A stretch of DNA of 20,929 nucleotides from Desulfobacula sp. (GTDB lineage Bacteria > Desulfobacterota > Desulfobacteria > Desulfobacterales > Desulfobacteraceae): the NCBI RefSeq assembly GCF_021107415.1, contig NZ_JAIOSW010000012.1:1-20929 (forward strand), given 5' to 3'. This document shows, one piece after another, positions 15,071 through 20,929 of this stretch. A program made the translations under genes and the position numbers. The first letter of the stretch is position 1. The number at the start of each line of letters is the position of its first letter. The notes below the pieces were generated by a model. That model made no database searches. It was not told the DNA's origin and saw only the letters and a program-made list of their open reading frames with translations.

Positions 15071-15108
15071 CCTGACGATTTCTATCAGTATCATGAAAAA
15101 TTGTCAGG
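15071..15108. promoter_or_regulatory. Inverted repeat between divergent envelope genes
   Basis: CCTGACGATTT (15071-15081) and AAATTGTCAGG (15098-15108) pair at 10 of 11 positions, with a G-T wobble at the other. It lies in the divergent spacer between the exported-protein gene and the lipoprotein gene, where a shared operator would be expected. No T tract follows, so a terminator is less likely. Function unproven. Confidence 0.4.
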
Positions 15109-15176
15109 AATCAATGTAAAATGGTTTAGTCACCTGTTTGATTGTTTGACATAATCATTAAAATGGGGAAGGAAAA

Positions 15177-15704
15177 ATGAAAAAGCTAAGTATTGTTTTA
15201 TTGGGATTTTTTGTGTCGGTATTGTTTTTTTCAGGATGCACCAGTGTTATCTCCTCTTCCACTGCCGGCGGCCCGGGTAAAGTATTAGGCTCTCCAGGCG
15301 GTGAGATGGATGGTCATAAAATCATTTCATTTTTTGTGATTGGCAAAGGGCTTGAACCTGAAAATGCCCTTTCAAAAGGTGAAGCCGTCCTCATGGCCGA
15401 AAGAGCTGCTGTTGCAGATGGGTATAGACAGCTTGTGGAAAAAATTCGTGGTGTTTATGTGGATGCATTTATGCGAGCCGGGCGTGGAACTGTAGATTAT
15501 GATACAATTCAAGTTCATACTCAATCATGGCTTAGGGGTACTGAAATCATGGAAATTTTTCAAGGTGAATATGGAATTACAAACGCAAGGATGCGTTTGA
15601 GAATTAATTTTTCAAAAAATGGTATGATATGGTGGCCGGTGGGTATTGGAAGAGATGCAAAACCAATAGTTTCTTCTATTCCATTAGATAGTGAAGCATC
15701 CTAA
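15177..15704 (+). CDS. LPP20-like lipoprotein
   Basis: A 175-residue lipoprotein with a clear lipobox: a hydrophobic signal ending FFSGC, so Cys21 becomes the lipidated N-terminus. The mature part shows the LPP20/LPP-like pattern, GKGLEPENALSKGEAVLMAERAAVADGYRQLVEKIRGVYVD, with the AxMAERAAxxDAxRxLAE-type helix, then THTQSWLRGTEIME-like and RMRLRINF strands. Families with this fold sit on the outer membrane and include flagella-associated and Helicobacter antigens; a specific role is not known here. GAAGGA lies before the ATG. The OmpA-like gene follows 72 bp later in the same direction. Confidence 0.75.
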   Translation: MKKLSIVLLGFFVSVLFFSGCTSVISSSTAGGPGKVLGSPGGEMDGHKIISFFVIGKGLEPENALSKGEAVLMAERAAVADGYRQLVEKIRGVYVDAFMRAGRGTVDYDTIQVHTQSWLRGTEIMEIFQGEYGITNARMRLRINFSKNGMIWWPVGIGRDAKPIVSSIPLDSEAS

Positions 15705-15776
15705 AATTATTTTATGAATAACAAATTATTTTTTTAGATAATTTTGAAATTAAATTCCATCTATTTGGAGGGAACC

Positions 15777-16676
15777 GTGAAGTTGCTAAGGGTATACAAT
15801 AAACCGAACAGAATTATTCCACTCATTTTCTTCACGCTCTGTATATTTATCTTTATCCCTTCAACAATTTGGAGTGCAGGGTATCAGGAACAAAAATTGT
15901 TTAGCGCAGATTTTTATTCCTCAAAAGATCTAAAGAAAAAGTTTGAGCATTACACTAAAGAGATTATAGTATTTAATGATCAGATAAAGGCCCTTCAAAC
16001 AGATATCGACTGGTTGGTATTGAAAACAAATCAAATGCATGATTCCGGGCGAACTATACCCTCAAAATTGAAAGAAGCCATTCCAAAAAAACAAAAAAAG
16101 CGGGATGCATTGCTTAAAAGCAAAAATAGACTTGAACATCTGGTTCGGAATTATTCTTCAATTTTAGAATCAAGCAAAAAAGAAGCAAAAGTTAAAACAG
16201 AAGATATTACATCTGAAATGGGCTCATACGAATATAACGATATCAGCAAAGCAAAATTGCAGACTGCGATTAATCAAGCAGGGTTAAGTGACTGGGTGGA
16301 AATTATTGGAGGAGGAACTTGCCTCAGGATGGAAACAATATTGCCTATTCTCTTCCCCACAGGCAGTGCCAAAGTCGCAAACCAATACAAGTCCTTTTTT
16401 AAAAGCCTTGCAGATTTATTAAAATCATATGATGTGAAAATTTTTGTAAGAGGCTATGCAGATACCGTCCCGATTCATAATAAAAAATATCCATCTAATT
16501 TCGAACTTGGTGCAACAAGAGCGGCAAATATTGTTCATCAGCTTGTGAGTTATGGTGTGAAACCTTCGATATTCAAGATAGAATCTACAGGTAAATACAG
16601 ATTCGTAACCAAAGGAATGTCCAAGCAAAAATCTTTTGAGAGAAGAGCTGAACTTATAGTTGTTTTTTCAGGATAG
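15777..16676 (+). CDS. OmpA/MotB-domain envelope protein
   Basis: A 299-residue protein with an N-terminal membrane anchor or signal (residues ~11-32, ending WSAGYQ), a charged helical, probably coiled-coil stretch (about 45-145), and a C-terminal OmpA-like peptidoglycan-binding domain: ILFPTGSAKVANQYKSFFKSLADLL, then VRGYADTVPI, NFELGATRAANIVHQL and FERRAELIVVF. The expected Asp and Arg contacts for diaminopimelate (D in GYAD, R in ATRAAN) are present. The GTG start has GGAGGG four bases upstream; an alternative TTG at 15744 adds 11 residues without a ribosome site. It could be MotB-like, but there is no motA beside it. It probably tethers an envelope structure, perhaps with the upstream lipoprotein, to the cell wall. 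Confidence 0.85.
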   Translation: MKLLRVYNKPNRIIPLIFFTLCIFIFIPSTIWSAGYQEQKLFSADFYSSKDLKKKFEHYTKEIIVFNDQIKALQTDIDWLVLKTNQMHDSGRTIPSKLKEAIPKKQKKRDALLKSKNRLEHLVRNYSSILESSKKEAKVKTEDITSEMGSYEYNDISKAKLQTAINQAGLSDWVEIIGGGTCLRMETILPILFPTGSAKVANQYKSFFKSLADLLKSYDVKIFVRGYADTVPIHNKKYPSNFELGATRAANIVHQLVSYGVKPSIFKIESTGKYRFVTKGMSKQKSFERRAELIVVFSG

Positions 16677-16714
16677 TAAGTTTTTATTATTGATTAATTG
16701 TTTCCCTAAATCAG

Positions 16715-16774
16715 ACCAGCTACTGGTAATACCGGCCTTTTTTAGCCGGTAACGCAATTTCCCCTTCGAGGGGG
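16715..16774 (+). terminator. Stem-loop cluster and probable terminator after the OmpA-like gene
   Basis: Three stem-loops follow each other: ACCAG/CTGGT (16715-16727), TACCGGC/GCCGGTA (16730-16751) and CCCCT/AGGGG (16761-16773). An alternative hairpin CTGGT-AAT-ACCGG (16723-16735) leads into CCTTTTTTT, which would serve as an intrinsic terminator. Because the hairpins share bases, two folds exclude each other. A terminator is the simplest reading; a regulatory leader for the next gene is also possible. Confidence 0.45.
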
Positions 16775-16817
16775 CTTCATCATACCTCCGACTATTCAGA
16801 AAATCGGTGACTTTCTA

Positions 16818-16840
16818 TTGACAAGTGTCAACTATGTCAA
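16818..16840. promoter_or_regulatory. Palindromic operator-like site upstream of the winged-helix regulator
   Basis: TTGACA (16818-16823) and TGTCAA (16826-16831) are perfect mirror arms separated by AG. A further TGTCAA half-site lies at 16835-16840, nine bases after the second arm. This size and spacing suits a dimeric winged-helix protein and could be an autoregulatory site of the gene that starts at 16912. The inference is from position only. Confidence 0.4.
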
Positions 16841-16873
16841 GCGTTTTATCATTCTCGGTTCCTGAGAAATCAT

Positions 16874-16902
16874 TTGACTTTTAAAAATTGATTTAATATA
16901 AG
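16874..16902 (+). promoter_or_regulatory. Possible promoter of the winged-helix regulator
   Basis: TTGACT (16874-16879), 17 bases and TATAAG (16897-16902) make a good sigma70 match. Transcription would begin nearly at the ATG (16912), giving an almost leaderless mRNA, which makes this call uncertain. AAGG (16900-16903) would be a ribosome site only if transcription starts further upstream. Confidence 0.35.
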
Positions 16903-16911
16903 GTTCACATC

Positions 16912-17316
16912 ATGAACGATGCTAAGGACAATGAAATAAGTCTGAATCTCCTCAAGCTTTTGAAAAATAATCCTGAGCTGACCCAGAGACAAATGAACAA
17001 AGAAATGGGAGTGAGTCTCGGAAAAATTAATTATTATATTTCAGAGCTTGTAAAAGAAGGTTTAATAAAAATTGAAAAATTCAAAAAAACTGAAAAAAAA
17101 TCAAGATATTTATATCGTCTCACTCCTGAAGGATTGGAGGAAATTGCAAGGTTAACCCTTAGTTTTTTGAGTATACGAATGAACGAATATAATAGAATAA
17201 AAAAAGAGATAAAGCATCTTTCAGAATATATTAGTAAAATTGATCCGGATTTTTACAATGATTCCAGGTTAATGGAGGATCTGAAAAAACACAAAGTTGA
17301 TTTGTATTTCAAGTAA
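16912..17316 (+). CDS. MarR-type winged-helix regulator ('EPS-associated' family)
   Basis: A 134-residue DNA-binding protein. A winged helix-turn-helix occupies about residues 10-75: LLKLLKNNPELTQRQMNKEMGVSLGKINYYISELVKEGLIKIEKFKKTEKKSRYLYRLTPEG. A helical tail (LTLSFLSIRMNEYNRIKKEIKHL) follows and probably mediates dimerisation. This order closely matches the MarR family EPS-associated regulators found with exopolysaccharide clusters. Here no polysaccharide genes are nearby; the gene precedes the gsp operon by 78 bp, in the same direction, and could control it. A palindrome at 16818-16831 is a candidate target. The C-terminal extension is somewhat longer than usual. Confidence 0.8.
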   Translation: MNDAKDNEISLNLLKLLKNNPELTQRQMNKEMGVSLGKINYYISELVKEGLIKIEKFKKTEKKSRYLYRLTPEGLEEIARLTLSFLSIRMNEYNRIKKEIKHLSEYISKIDPDFYNDSRLMEDLKKHKVDLYFK

Positions 17317-17336
17317 AAACTTTGTATTTTCAATTT

Positions 17337-17360
17337 GTTACATAAGCTATAGGATGTAAC
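17337..17360. promoter_or_regulatory. Inverted repeat upstream of gspE
   Basis: GTTACAT (17337-17343) and ATGTAAC (17354-17360) are perfect 7-bp arms with a 10-bp spacer, in the 78-bp gap between the regulator and gspE. Too short for a strong terminator and without a T tract; an operator for the gsp operon is possible. Confidence 0.35.
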
Positions 17361-17394
17361 TGACAGTGCGGAGCTATATTTATTGTAAAAAACT

Positions 17395-18936
17395 ATGATT
17401 CAAGGCAAACAAAAAACAGTACAGGATGTTTCATATGAAGATTATCCAAAACAGAGTGTCGCACTTGATAATCTGTCTTTAAAGTTTATGAAACAATCCC
17501 TGTTTATTCCCATCTCCCTGGAAAAGAACCTGCTTAAGATTGCCATGGCAGATCCTTTGGATCAGTATGTAATGGATGCCTTAAAACTTTCCTATGGGTA
17601 TGATATTGAAGTTTTTAAAGGTGATTCAGAGGATATTCTTGATTCCATAGACCGGTTATACGGCAGCGGCAGTCAGTCCATAGAAAATATTATTGAAGAA
17701 GCAGGAAAAGAAATTTATGAGATTGAAATCAAAGATGGGGATAATATTGAGAATCTCAAAGGCATGGCTTCAGAGGCACCCATCATACGGCTGGTGAACC
17801 GGTTGATTGTTAATGCAGTCGAGATCCAGGCAAGTGATATCCATTTTGAACCTTTTGACAAGGTGTTCAAGATACGGTATCGAATTGACGGGGTTCTTCA
17901 CGAGATCGAAACACCTCCCATACGGTTACAGGCAGCCATCATTTCCAGGGTCAAGATAATGGCTAAACTTGACATTGCCGAGCGCCGTTTACCTCAGGAC
18001 GGCAGCATTAAGTTGAAGATTGCCGACCGGGAAATCGATTTCAGGGTATCTACTATTCCCACCCTATACGGTGAGAGTCTGGTAATGAGAATCCTTGACA
18101 GGGAATCTCTTAAACTGGATCTTAAAAAATTAGGTTTTCCAAAAGATATTTATGATAAATATCTTGAACTGATCCACCAGCCATATGGAATGATTCTGGT
18201 GACAGGCCCCACGGGAAGTGGGAAAACATCTACCCTTTATACCACCCTTGCCATGATCAATTCATCTGAGAAAAAGGTGATCACCCTTGAAGATCCAGTG
18301 GAATATCAGCTTTCAGGTGTTAATCAGATACATGTAAAACCCAAAATCGGACTCACATTTGCAGCAGGCCTTCGTTCCATCGTCCGTCAGGACCCGGATA
18401 TTATTCTTGTGGGTGAAATAAGAGACCATGAGACAGCAGAAATATCCATACAATCCGCCCTGACAGGACATCTTCTTTTCAGTACACTTCATACCAATGA
18501 TTCAGCAGGGGCCATTACAAGACTCATGGATATGGGAGTTGAAAATTTTCTTTTAAGTTCCACTTTGCTGGGAATCCTGGCTCAGAGGCTTGTCCGGGTT
18601 ATATGTCCTGACTGCAAAGAAAGATTCAAGCCGGAAAAACGGTTGCTTAGTTTAATGAACCTGTCGGACCTTGAATTGTCTCAAATGCAATTTTTTCATG
18701 GTAAAGGGTGTGATGCATGTCATCATACGGGATTCAAGGGGCGAACCGCTATCTTTGAATATCTGCCGGTGAATGAAGTGATTCGAAAAGAGATCATCAA
18801 TAAATCAAGTACGGAAGCGATCAAAAAAATCGCCATGGAATCCGGTGTTCGAACATTAAGAGAAGATGGCTGGAAAAAGGTGAAAAAGGGTGTAACCACA
18901 ATTTCCGAAGTTCTCAGGGTGACACTGGAGATCTAA
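17395..18936 (+). CDS. gspE: Type II secretion ATPase GspE
   Basis: The cytoplasmic hexameric ATPase that powers pseudopilus assembly in type II secretion. The 513-residue protein has an N1E-type N-terminal domain, then ASDIHFEPF and RIDGVLHEI, Walker A GPTGSGKTS (271-279), the Asp box with LEDPVEYQ, Walker B DPDIILVGEIRD, and the His box LTGHLLFSTLHTND. The tetracysteine zinc site is CPDC, then 34 residues later CDAC. All expected catalytic residues are present. It lies 78 bp after the regulator and 2 bp before gspF. Type IV pilus PilB is the main alternative, but the following GspG-type pseudopilin favours type II secretion. Confidence 0.92.
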   Translation: MIQGKQKTVQDVSYEDYPKQSVALDNLSLKFMKQSLFIPISLEKNLLKIAMADPLDQYVMDALKLSYGYDIEVFKGDSEDILDSIDRLYGSGSQSIENIIEEAGKEIYEIEIKDGDNIENLKGMASEAPIIRLVNRLIVNAVEIQASDIHFEPFDKVFKIRYRIDGVLHEIETPPIRLQAAIISRVKIMAKLDIAERRLPQDGSIKLKIADREIDFRVSTIPTLYGESLVMRILDRESLKLDLKKLGFPKDIYDKYLELIHQPYGMILVTGPTGSGKTSTLYTTLAMINSSEKKVITLEDPVEYQLSGVNQIHVKPKIGLTFAAGLRSIVRQDPDIILVGEIRDHETAEISIQSALTGHLLFSTLHTNDSAGAITRLMDMGVENFLLSSTLLGILAQRLVRVICPDCKERFKPEKRLLSLMNLSDLELSQMQFFHGKGCDACHHTGFKGRTAIFEYLPVNEVIRKEIINKSSTEAIKKIAMESGVRTLREDGWKKVKKGVTTISEVLRVTLEI

Positions 18937-18938
18937 AA

Positions 18939-20168
18939 ATGCCTTTGTACTCATATACAGCTGCTGATACTTCCGGAAAAGTCACCAATTCGCTCATTGA
19001 AGCTGAAAATGAGAAAGGGGCTGTTGCCCTTCTTCAGGAGACCGGATTACTTCCCATCAGAATTTGGGAAGCATCACAGAAAGCATCAAAAGCTTCCGGT
19101 TTTTTCTCAAAAGATATTACATCTTTTTTCCAGAAAGTTTCTCTAAAAGATGTCATGCATTTTACCCAGGATCTTTCCGCACTTCTTGAGGCTGGACTGC
19201 CTGTTGACCGTTCCCTTAAAATACTTTTTGAAGCCACGGAAAATTTAAGATTCAAAGAAATTGTTAAGGAAATACTCAAGGCGATTGAAGGCGGAAGTGA
19301 TCTTTCAGAGGCCATGGGACGTCATCCCAAGGCGTTTTCCAATTTTTATGTCAATATGGTTAAGGCTGGAGAAGCCGGCGGCATATTAAACAAAGTGCTT
19401 GAACGGTTAGGACTGTTTCTTGAAACCTCCCAGGAACTAAAAGACTTTGTTAAATCCGCAATGGTCTATCCGCTGTTTCTTTTAGGTGTTGGAGGCTTAT
19501 CGATTATTGTTTTGATGACTTTTGTTATTCCAAATTTTGCTGTAATTTTTGCTGATATGGGCGATGCCATTCCCTGGTCAACAAAGCTGTTGTTAGACTT
19601 GAGTGCAGCTTTTCGATCCTATTGGTGGGCCATGATTCTGGCAGCATTTGTTTTGTTTTTTTTAATTGTCAGGTATTTGAAAAGTGAAAAAGGCGGAATT
19701 CAATTTGATGCCCTGGAAATGAGATTGCCTTTGATCGGGGGTCTGATCAAGAAGATTGAAGTGGGGAGAATAACCAGAACCCTTGGAACACTTATTGAAA
19801 ATGGTGTGCCCATTTTAGATGCCATATTGCTTGTAAAGGATATAGTGAATAACAAAACCATAGCAAGATCAATGAGCAGTATTTATGACAAAGTTAAAGA
19901 GGGGGAGAGGCTTTCCCAGCCTTTGAGCAATATTGATATCTTCCCGTCTTTAGCCATTCACATGATCAAGGTGGGAGAGGAAACTGGAAATTTGTCTGGA
20001 ATGCTGTTAAAGGTGGCTGATAATTATGATAAAGTGGTTAAAAATCTTGTTAAAAGACTTGTCAGCCTAATGGAGCCTGTGATGATTCTGATTATGGGTG
20101 TGGTCATAGGATCTATTGTCGTTTCCATGCTGATGGCTATATTCAGCATGAATGATATATCTTTGTAA
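18939..20168 (+). CDS. gspF: Type II secretion inner-membrane platform protein GspF
   Basis: A 409-residue polytopic inner-membrane protein that couples the GspE ATPase to pseudopilin assembly. It starts PLYSYTAADTSGKV and has two duplicated GspF domains: LSALLEAGLPVDRSLKIL with VKAGEAGGILNKVLERL, and LGTLIENGVPILDAILLV with IKVGEETGNLSGML. Three membrane segments lie near residues 175-200, 225-245 and 378-403. The length and the PxxxA-x-[LM]-V-x-x-GE signatures are typical. It follows gspE by 2 bp, so translation is probably coupled. PilC is the type IV pilus equivalent. Confidence 0.93.
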   Translation: MPLYSYTAADTSGKVTNSLIEAENEKGAVALLQETGLLPIRIWEASQKASKASGFFSKDITSFFQKVSLKDVMHFTQDLSALLEAGLPVDRSLKILFEATENLRFKEIVKEILKAIEGGSDLSEAMGRHPKAFSNFYVNMVKAGEAGGILNKVLERLGLFLETSQELKDFVKSAMVYPLFLLGVGGLSIIVLMTFVIPNFAVIFADMGDAIPWSTKLLLDLSAAFRSYWWAMILAAFVLFFLIVRYLKSEKGGIQFDALEMRLPLIGGLIKKIEVGRITRTLGTLIENGVPILDAILLVKDIVNNKTIARSMSSIYDKVKEGERLSQPLSNIDIFPSLAIHMIKVGEETGNLSGMLLKVADNYDKVVKNLVKRLVSLMEPVMILIMGVVIGSIVVSMLMAIFSMNDISL

Positions 20169-20209
20169 AAATTATGTTGATAAAATCTATTTAAAGTTAA
20201 AGAAAGAAA

Positions 20210-20650
20210 ATGAAAAATAAAAAAGAAAAAAGACAAAAAGGATTTTCACTGATTGAGCTTTTAATCGTAATGGTGATTATTGGGTTGCTTGCTTCCCTTG
20301 TAGGGCCTAAAATGTTCAGTAAAGTCGGTAAATCAAAACAAAAATCTGCCAAAGCCCAGATCTCGATGTTTGAAACCTCGTTGGATATGTATCGACTTGA
20401 TATGGGTAAGTATCCTGCCACAGATGTGGGTCTTACCGCCTTAAGAACAAAACCGGATGATAATGAAAAATGGGACGGGCCTTACCTTCCAAAACAAATT
20501 CCTTTGGATCCATGGGGCAATTCCTATCATTATGAATCACCTTCCGAACATGGTGATTATGAAATTATTTCTTATGGTTCAGACGGAACCGAAGGCGGAG
20601 AAGGAGAGGAGCAGGATATCGTAAGCTGGAAGGATCTTGAAAAAGGTTAA
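20210..20650 (+). CDS. gspG: Type II secretion major pseudopilin GspG
   Basis: The main subunit of the type II pseudopilus. A basic leader of 11 residues ends in Gly before FSLIELLIVMVIIGLLASLV: prepilin peptidase cuts after Gly11, and Glu16 is the conserved Glu5 of the mature protein. The mature part has the GspG hallmarks MYRLDMGKYPATDVGLTAL, DGPYLPKQIPLDPWGNSYHY and DYEIISYGSDGTEGGEGEEQDIVSW, the acidic end being the calcium-binding region. Its 146 residues fit the family. It lies 41 bp after gspF and overlaps the next pseudopilin gene by 14 bp. Confidence 0.95.
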   Translation: MKNKKEKRQKGFSLIELLIVMVIIGLLASLVGPKMFSKVGKSKQKSAKAQISMFETSLDMYRLDMGKYPATDVGLTALRTKPDDNEKWDGPYLPKQIPLDPWGNSYHYESPSEHGDYEIISYGSDGTEGGEGEEQDIVSWKDLEKG

Positions 20651-20929
20651 ACCATACGGGTTTACGCTTATAGAGCTTATTGTTGTTCTGGTGATTGTAG
20701 GGCTTCTTGCAGGGCTGGTCATGCCTCGGGTTTTTGGTACCTTAACCCATGTGGAACTTCGATCAGCAGCCAGAAACACGGTTTTTATTCTGCATCAGGC
20801 AAGGGATCTTGCTTATTATAAAAAAAAGTATATTAAGGCATCTTTTAATCTGGACACTGGGCATATAACCCTTTTAACCTATCAGAGTAAAACTGCAGAA
20901 GGAAATGACTCTTTTGCAGGCCCTGAAAT
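20637..20929 (+). CDS. gspH: Type II secretion minor pseudopilin, GspH-like (5' part)
   Basis: From TTG 20637 the frame reads KKVKPYG, then FTLIELIVVLVIVGLLAGLVMPR, a type III signal peptide with the conserved Phe and Glu5. It continues HVELRSAARNTVFILHQARDLAYYKKKYIKASFNLDTGHITLL, matching the start of GspH (the RSAARxxxxxLRxARxxA block). About 97 codons are present and the gene runs past the right edge. The start overlaps the gspG end by 14 bp, with GGAAGGA just upstream; no ATG is available. A minor pseudopilin of the tip complex is expected. GspH versus GspI rests on the partial sequence and gene order. Confidence 0.82.
   Translation, partial: MKKVKPYGFTLIELIVVLVIVGLLAGLVMPRVFGTLTHVELRSAARNTVFILHQARDLAYYKKKYIKASFNLDTGHITLLTYQSKTAEGNDSFAGPE

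Noticed and set aside
16715..16810. c-di-GMP (GEMM-I) or cGAMP riboswitch before the regulator
   Set aside because: Some short pieces look similar (GCCGGT, AACGCAA), but the conserved core and receptor elements of these classes are not there in order.

Overview
The window looks like chromosomal DNA of a low-GC sulfate-reducer-type bacterium of the Desulfobacterota, most likely a relative of Desulfobacter/Desulfobacula. I infer this from gene content (Lon, TsaB, short-type Psd, PssA, GreA, omega, TtcA-like, FolE2, a GSP secretion operon, CheX and PilZ proteins) and from the AT-rich codon use. It is mostly ordinary housekeeping sequence. No tRNA, rRNA, CRISPR array, phage gene or transposase was seen.

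Layout, left to right. Bases 1-58 are the 3' end of rpsI (ribosomal protein S9), followed by palindromes and a terminator. Then come sbcB (exonuclease I), a converging PilZ-domain protein, and an HU gene read leftward. A lone cheX follows; its stop codon lies in a ~146 bp near-perfect palindromic MITE-like element. A leftward prepilin peptidase gene comes next.

A long rightward run follows: lon - tsaB - psd - pssA - greA - rpoZ - ttcA-like - folE2 - remnant of an O-antigen-ligase-like gene. It combines protein quality control, tRNA modification (t6A and 2-thiocytidine), phosphatidylethanolamine synthesis (PssA then Psd), RNA polymerase accessory factors and folate synthesis. The most striking feature is that lon is split in frame by one TAG exactly between the AAA+ and protease domains. 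An AGGAGG ribosome site and an in-frame GTG lie just downstream of the stop.

The remnant runs tail-to-tail into a leftward block: an envelope protein of unknown function, an M18 aminopeptidase and a D-Ala-D-Ala carboxypeptidase (PBP4 type). The 3' end of the carboxypeptidase gene appears to have been rewritten by a deletion. A divergent pair follows, an LPP20-like lipoprotein and an OmpA/MotB-type envelope protein. After a structure-rich 235 bp intergenic region come a MarR-type 'EPS-associated' winged-helix regulator and a type II secretion operon, gspE-gspF-gspG-gspH, which runs off the right edge. The prepilin peptidase at 3523-4311 is the enzyme class expected to process GspG and GspH.

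TAG is an ordinary stop codon here: it ends rpsI, cheX, the lon C-terminal part, rpoZ and the ompA-like gene.
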